64,000 bases of DNA from NCBI RefSeq assembly GCF_024055665.1, contig NZ_JAMXMC010000001.1:434001-498000 (forward strand), in the 5' to 3' direction. Position numbers and translations under genes: made by a program. The stretch is from Ideonella oryzae (GTDB lineage: Bacteria > Pseudomonadota > Gammaproteobacteria > Burkholderiales > Burkholderiaceae_C). Below, piece by piece: positions 62,323-64,000 of the stretch. The first letter of the stretch is position 1, and each line of letters opens with the position of its first letter. The notes under the pieces were generated by a model. That model was not told the origin of the DNA, searched no databases, and worked only from the letters and a program-made list of their open reading frames with translations.

Positions 62323-63938
62323 GCGGGGCTCCCTTGGGGCCGGTTGAGGCGGTGGTACAGCGGCGCCAGGCGCGCGCGCACCTCCTTGAAGGTCTGGAAC
62401 TGGTCGTCGTAGAGGCGGCGCAGCGCGCGGGCGGGCTCGTAGACGCGCTGGACCTGGCGCAGCTCGCCCAGGTCGGCAAAGCGCAGCGCCCCCAGGCCCA
62501 CGGCGGCGATGTAGGTCGCGCCGATGGCATTGGCCTGGATGGAGTTCACCAGCTGGCGGATGGGCTGGCCGGTGATGTCGGCGATGATCTGGCACCAGAC
62601 GTCGGACTGCGCCCCGCCGCCCACGGCGGTGATGGTGCCCACATCGCGCCCGAGGAAGCGGGCGAAGGGCTCCAGCATCCAGCGGGTGTTCAGGGCCACG
62701 CCCTCCAGGAAGGCGCGGAAGATGTCCTCGCGCGAGTGCTCCAGCGAGAGGTTGATCAGCCCGGCGCGCAGCCGGGGGTCGTCCACCGGGGTGCGCTCGC
62801 CGGCCAGCCAGGGCGTGTAGATCAGCCCGCGCGCACCGGGCGGCACCCGGGCCGCGATGCGGTTGAGCACCTGGTACACGGCGGGGTGCTCCTCGTCGCT
62901 GGCCAGCTCGTCGGGGTGGTAGAGGATGCGGTCGCGCAGAAAGGACAGGTTGGCCCCGGCCGTGGACTGCAGGGCCATGGCCAGGTAGCGACCGTCCACC
63001 GCGCTGGGAATGGCGGCGATCTTGTGCCGCACATCGGTCTTCATGGCGGGCACATGGGCGCCCAGCCAGGACGAGGTGCCCAGGTAGAGGTGGCTCTCGA
63101 AATCGTTGACCGCGGCGCCCACCGCCACGGCGGAGTTGTCCACCGCCCCGGCCACCACCACGGTCTTCGCCGCCAGGCCCAGGGCCTGAGCCACCGCGGG
63201 CAGCAGCGGACCCAGCACGTCGGTGGAGTGCACGATCTCGGGCAGCTTGTCGGCGTCCAGACCCAGCATGCGGATCAGGCTGGCGTGGTAGCGCACCTGG
63301 TGCGCATCCCGGTTGTCCGTCACCCAGGCCGTGACCGCCGAATCCTGGGTGGCGCAGCAGCGGCCGGACAGGCGCAGGTTCAGGTAGTCCAGCACATTGA
63401 GGAACTTGTGGGTGCGCGCATAGCGCTCCGGCTCCTCGTCACGGATGTAGACCATGTGCCCCGCCGAATCGCGGCCCGACAGCGAGGGCGCGCCGCCGGT
63501 CAGGCGCAGCCAGCGCCAGAGCTTGAGCGGGCCATAGCCCTCGATGCTGCCGAACCGGCCGCGGGCGCGCCGCGCCATGGCCTGCGCGCCGCGCGCATCC
63601 AGCCAGGTCAGGGCGCGGCCCAGCGCACGGCCCTCGCGGTCCACGCAGACGGTGCCCTCGGTCTGGGTCGAGCAGCACACGGCCACCACGCGGGCGCGCA
63701 GGCTCGGATCACCTGCCAGCACCTCGCCGGCCGCCTCCAGAAAGGCTGTCCACCAGTCCTCGGGGGCCTGCTCGGCCAGCGCGCCCTGCACATGCAGCTG
63801 CACCGGCCGGAAGGCCCAGGCCTGCACGCTGCCGTCCAGGGACACCAGGGCGCATTTGCAGCCCGAGGTCCCCAGGTCGACCGCCAGCACCAGGCGCTCG
63901 TCCACCGTGCGGGGGCGGAATGTCGCGGACAGGGTCAT
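62319..63938 (-). CDS. FGGY-family carbohydrate kinase
   Basis: A 539-residue sugar or polyol kinase. The N-terminal ATPase motif is LAVDLGTSGCKCALVSLDG, followed by QTEGTVCVD, the metal/substrate Asp region AGAVDNSAVAVGAA, and the FGGY adenosine motif ITAVGGGAQSDVWCQIIADITGQPI. Closest in feel to xylulokinases and less so to glycerol kinase. It would phosphorylate the substrate before aldol cleavage. It starts one base after the stop of an outer-membrane protein gene and overlaps the aldolase gene by four bases. Confidence 0.93.
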   Translation of the reverse strand: MTLSATFRPRTVDERLVLAVDLGTSGCKCALVSLDGSVQAWAFRPVQLHVQGALAEQAPEDWWTAFLEAAGEVLAGDPSLRARVVAVCCSTQTEGTVCVDREGRALGRALTWLDARGAQAMARRARGRFGSIEGYGPLKLWRWLRLTGGAPSLSGRDSAGHMVYIRDEEPERYARTHKFLNVLDYLNLRLSGRCCATQDSAVTAWVTDNRDAHQVRYHASLIRMLGLDADKLPEIVHSTDVLGPLLPAVAQALGLAAKTVVVAGAVDNSAVAVGAAVNDFESHLYLGTSSWLGAHVPAMKTDVRHKIAAIPSAVDGRYLAMALQSTAGANLSFLRDRILYHPDELASDEEHPAVYQVLNRIAARVPPGARGLIYTPWLAGERTPVDDPRLRAGLINLSLEHSREDIFRAFLEGVALNTRWMLEPFARFLGRDVGTITAVGGGAQSDVWCQIIADITGQPIRQLVNSIQANAIGATYIAAVGLGALRFADLGELRQVQRVYEPARALRRLYDDQFQTFKEVRARLAPLYHRLNRPQGSPA

Positions 63939-63939
63939 G

Positions 63940-64000
63940 TCAGAAGCGGTAGGTGGCCGAGGCCAGCACCTTGCCCTGGTCCGTCGCACGCCAGTGGTCG
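63940..64000 (-). CDS. C-terminus of an outer-membrane beta-barrel protein (5' part outside window)
   Basis: The last 19 codons read HWRATDQGKVLASATYRF then stop. The aromatic C-terminal Phe and alternating hydrophobic pattern are typical of an outer-membrane barrel end. It is one base upstream of the FGGY kinase, so the 13-kb run probably begins further right with an uptake porin or TonB-type receptor. Which family cannot be said. Confidence 0.6.
   Translation of the reverse strand, partial: DHWRATDQGKVLASATYRF

Overview
The window is very GC-rich and almost completely coding, and reads as a chromosomal segment of a betaproteobacterium of the order Burkholderiales, probably in or near the Sphaerotilaceae/Comamonadaceae. 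That placement is inference. It rests on gene content: a DUF1840 protein, GspA/GspB, several DUF4398/OmpA lipoproteins, an NsrR-type regulator, many chemotaxis and cyclic-di-GMP proteins, and a FliA-type promoter ahead of a chemoreceptor. I see no rRNA, tRNA, CRISPR array, insertion sequence or phage gene. Because of the GC content nearly every real gene carries long antisense or out-of-frame open reading frames, which I left out.

Layout. 0-9.6 kb: a 2-oxoglutarate dehydrogenase E1-like gene running off the left edge, a chemoreceptor behind a likely sigma-28 promoter, an M1-type metallopeptidase with an overlapping membrane protein, a divergent Lrp/LysE pair, a small exported protein with a terminator, and a PAP2-like membrane protein. 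9.7-14.8 kb: signalling genes (CheB-CheR-PAS hybrid, PAS protein, diguanylate cyclase, Crp/Fnr-type regulator). 15-23.8 kb: a tiny membrane protein followed after three bases by a 2,820-residue cyclic beta-1,2-glucan synthase. 23.7-27.2 kb: an envelope/stress-like group (OmpA lipoprotein, DUF4398 lipoprotein, a new lipoprotein, a CsbD-like/DUF1488-like fusion, DUF1840) in which two genes share a palindrome and leader; half of that palindrome also lies before the Crp/Fnr-type regulator. 27.3-30.8 kb: Na+/H+ antiporter, YlqF GTPase, lipoprotein, OhrR. 30.9-33.9 kb: two matching repeats of about 260 bp with DnaA-box-like words bracket a hydrolase, a secreted protein and a lipoprotein.

34-51 kb: nitroreductase, second chemoreceptor, TonB-dependent receptor, NsrR-type regulator, SbcCD-like pair, small protein with a very strong terminator, GspA/GspB, MHYT-GGDEF-EAL protein and a cation P-type ATPase. 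51-64 kb: a single 13-kb minus-strand run of at least fourteen tightly packed or overlapping genes. It contains an outer-membrane protein end, an FGGY kinase, a class II aldolase, a HemL-like PLP enzyme, an aldolase-like protein without metal ligands, an MFS transporter, a DFR-like reductase, an SDR, a DUF2147 protein, an AraC regulator, a Tat-exported flavin amine oxidase with a di-haem cytochrome c, a frameshifted membrane protein and a MipA-like protein. It looks like a complete uptake/oxidation/cleavage pathway for an unknown, possibly aminated, sugar- or polyol-like substrate, and is the best candidate in the window for an undescribed system. Next are the twin repeats around 30.9-33.9 kb and the shared palindrome.
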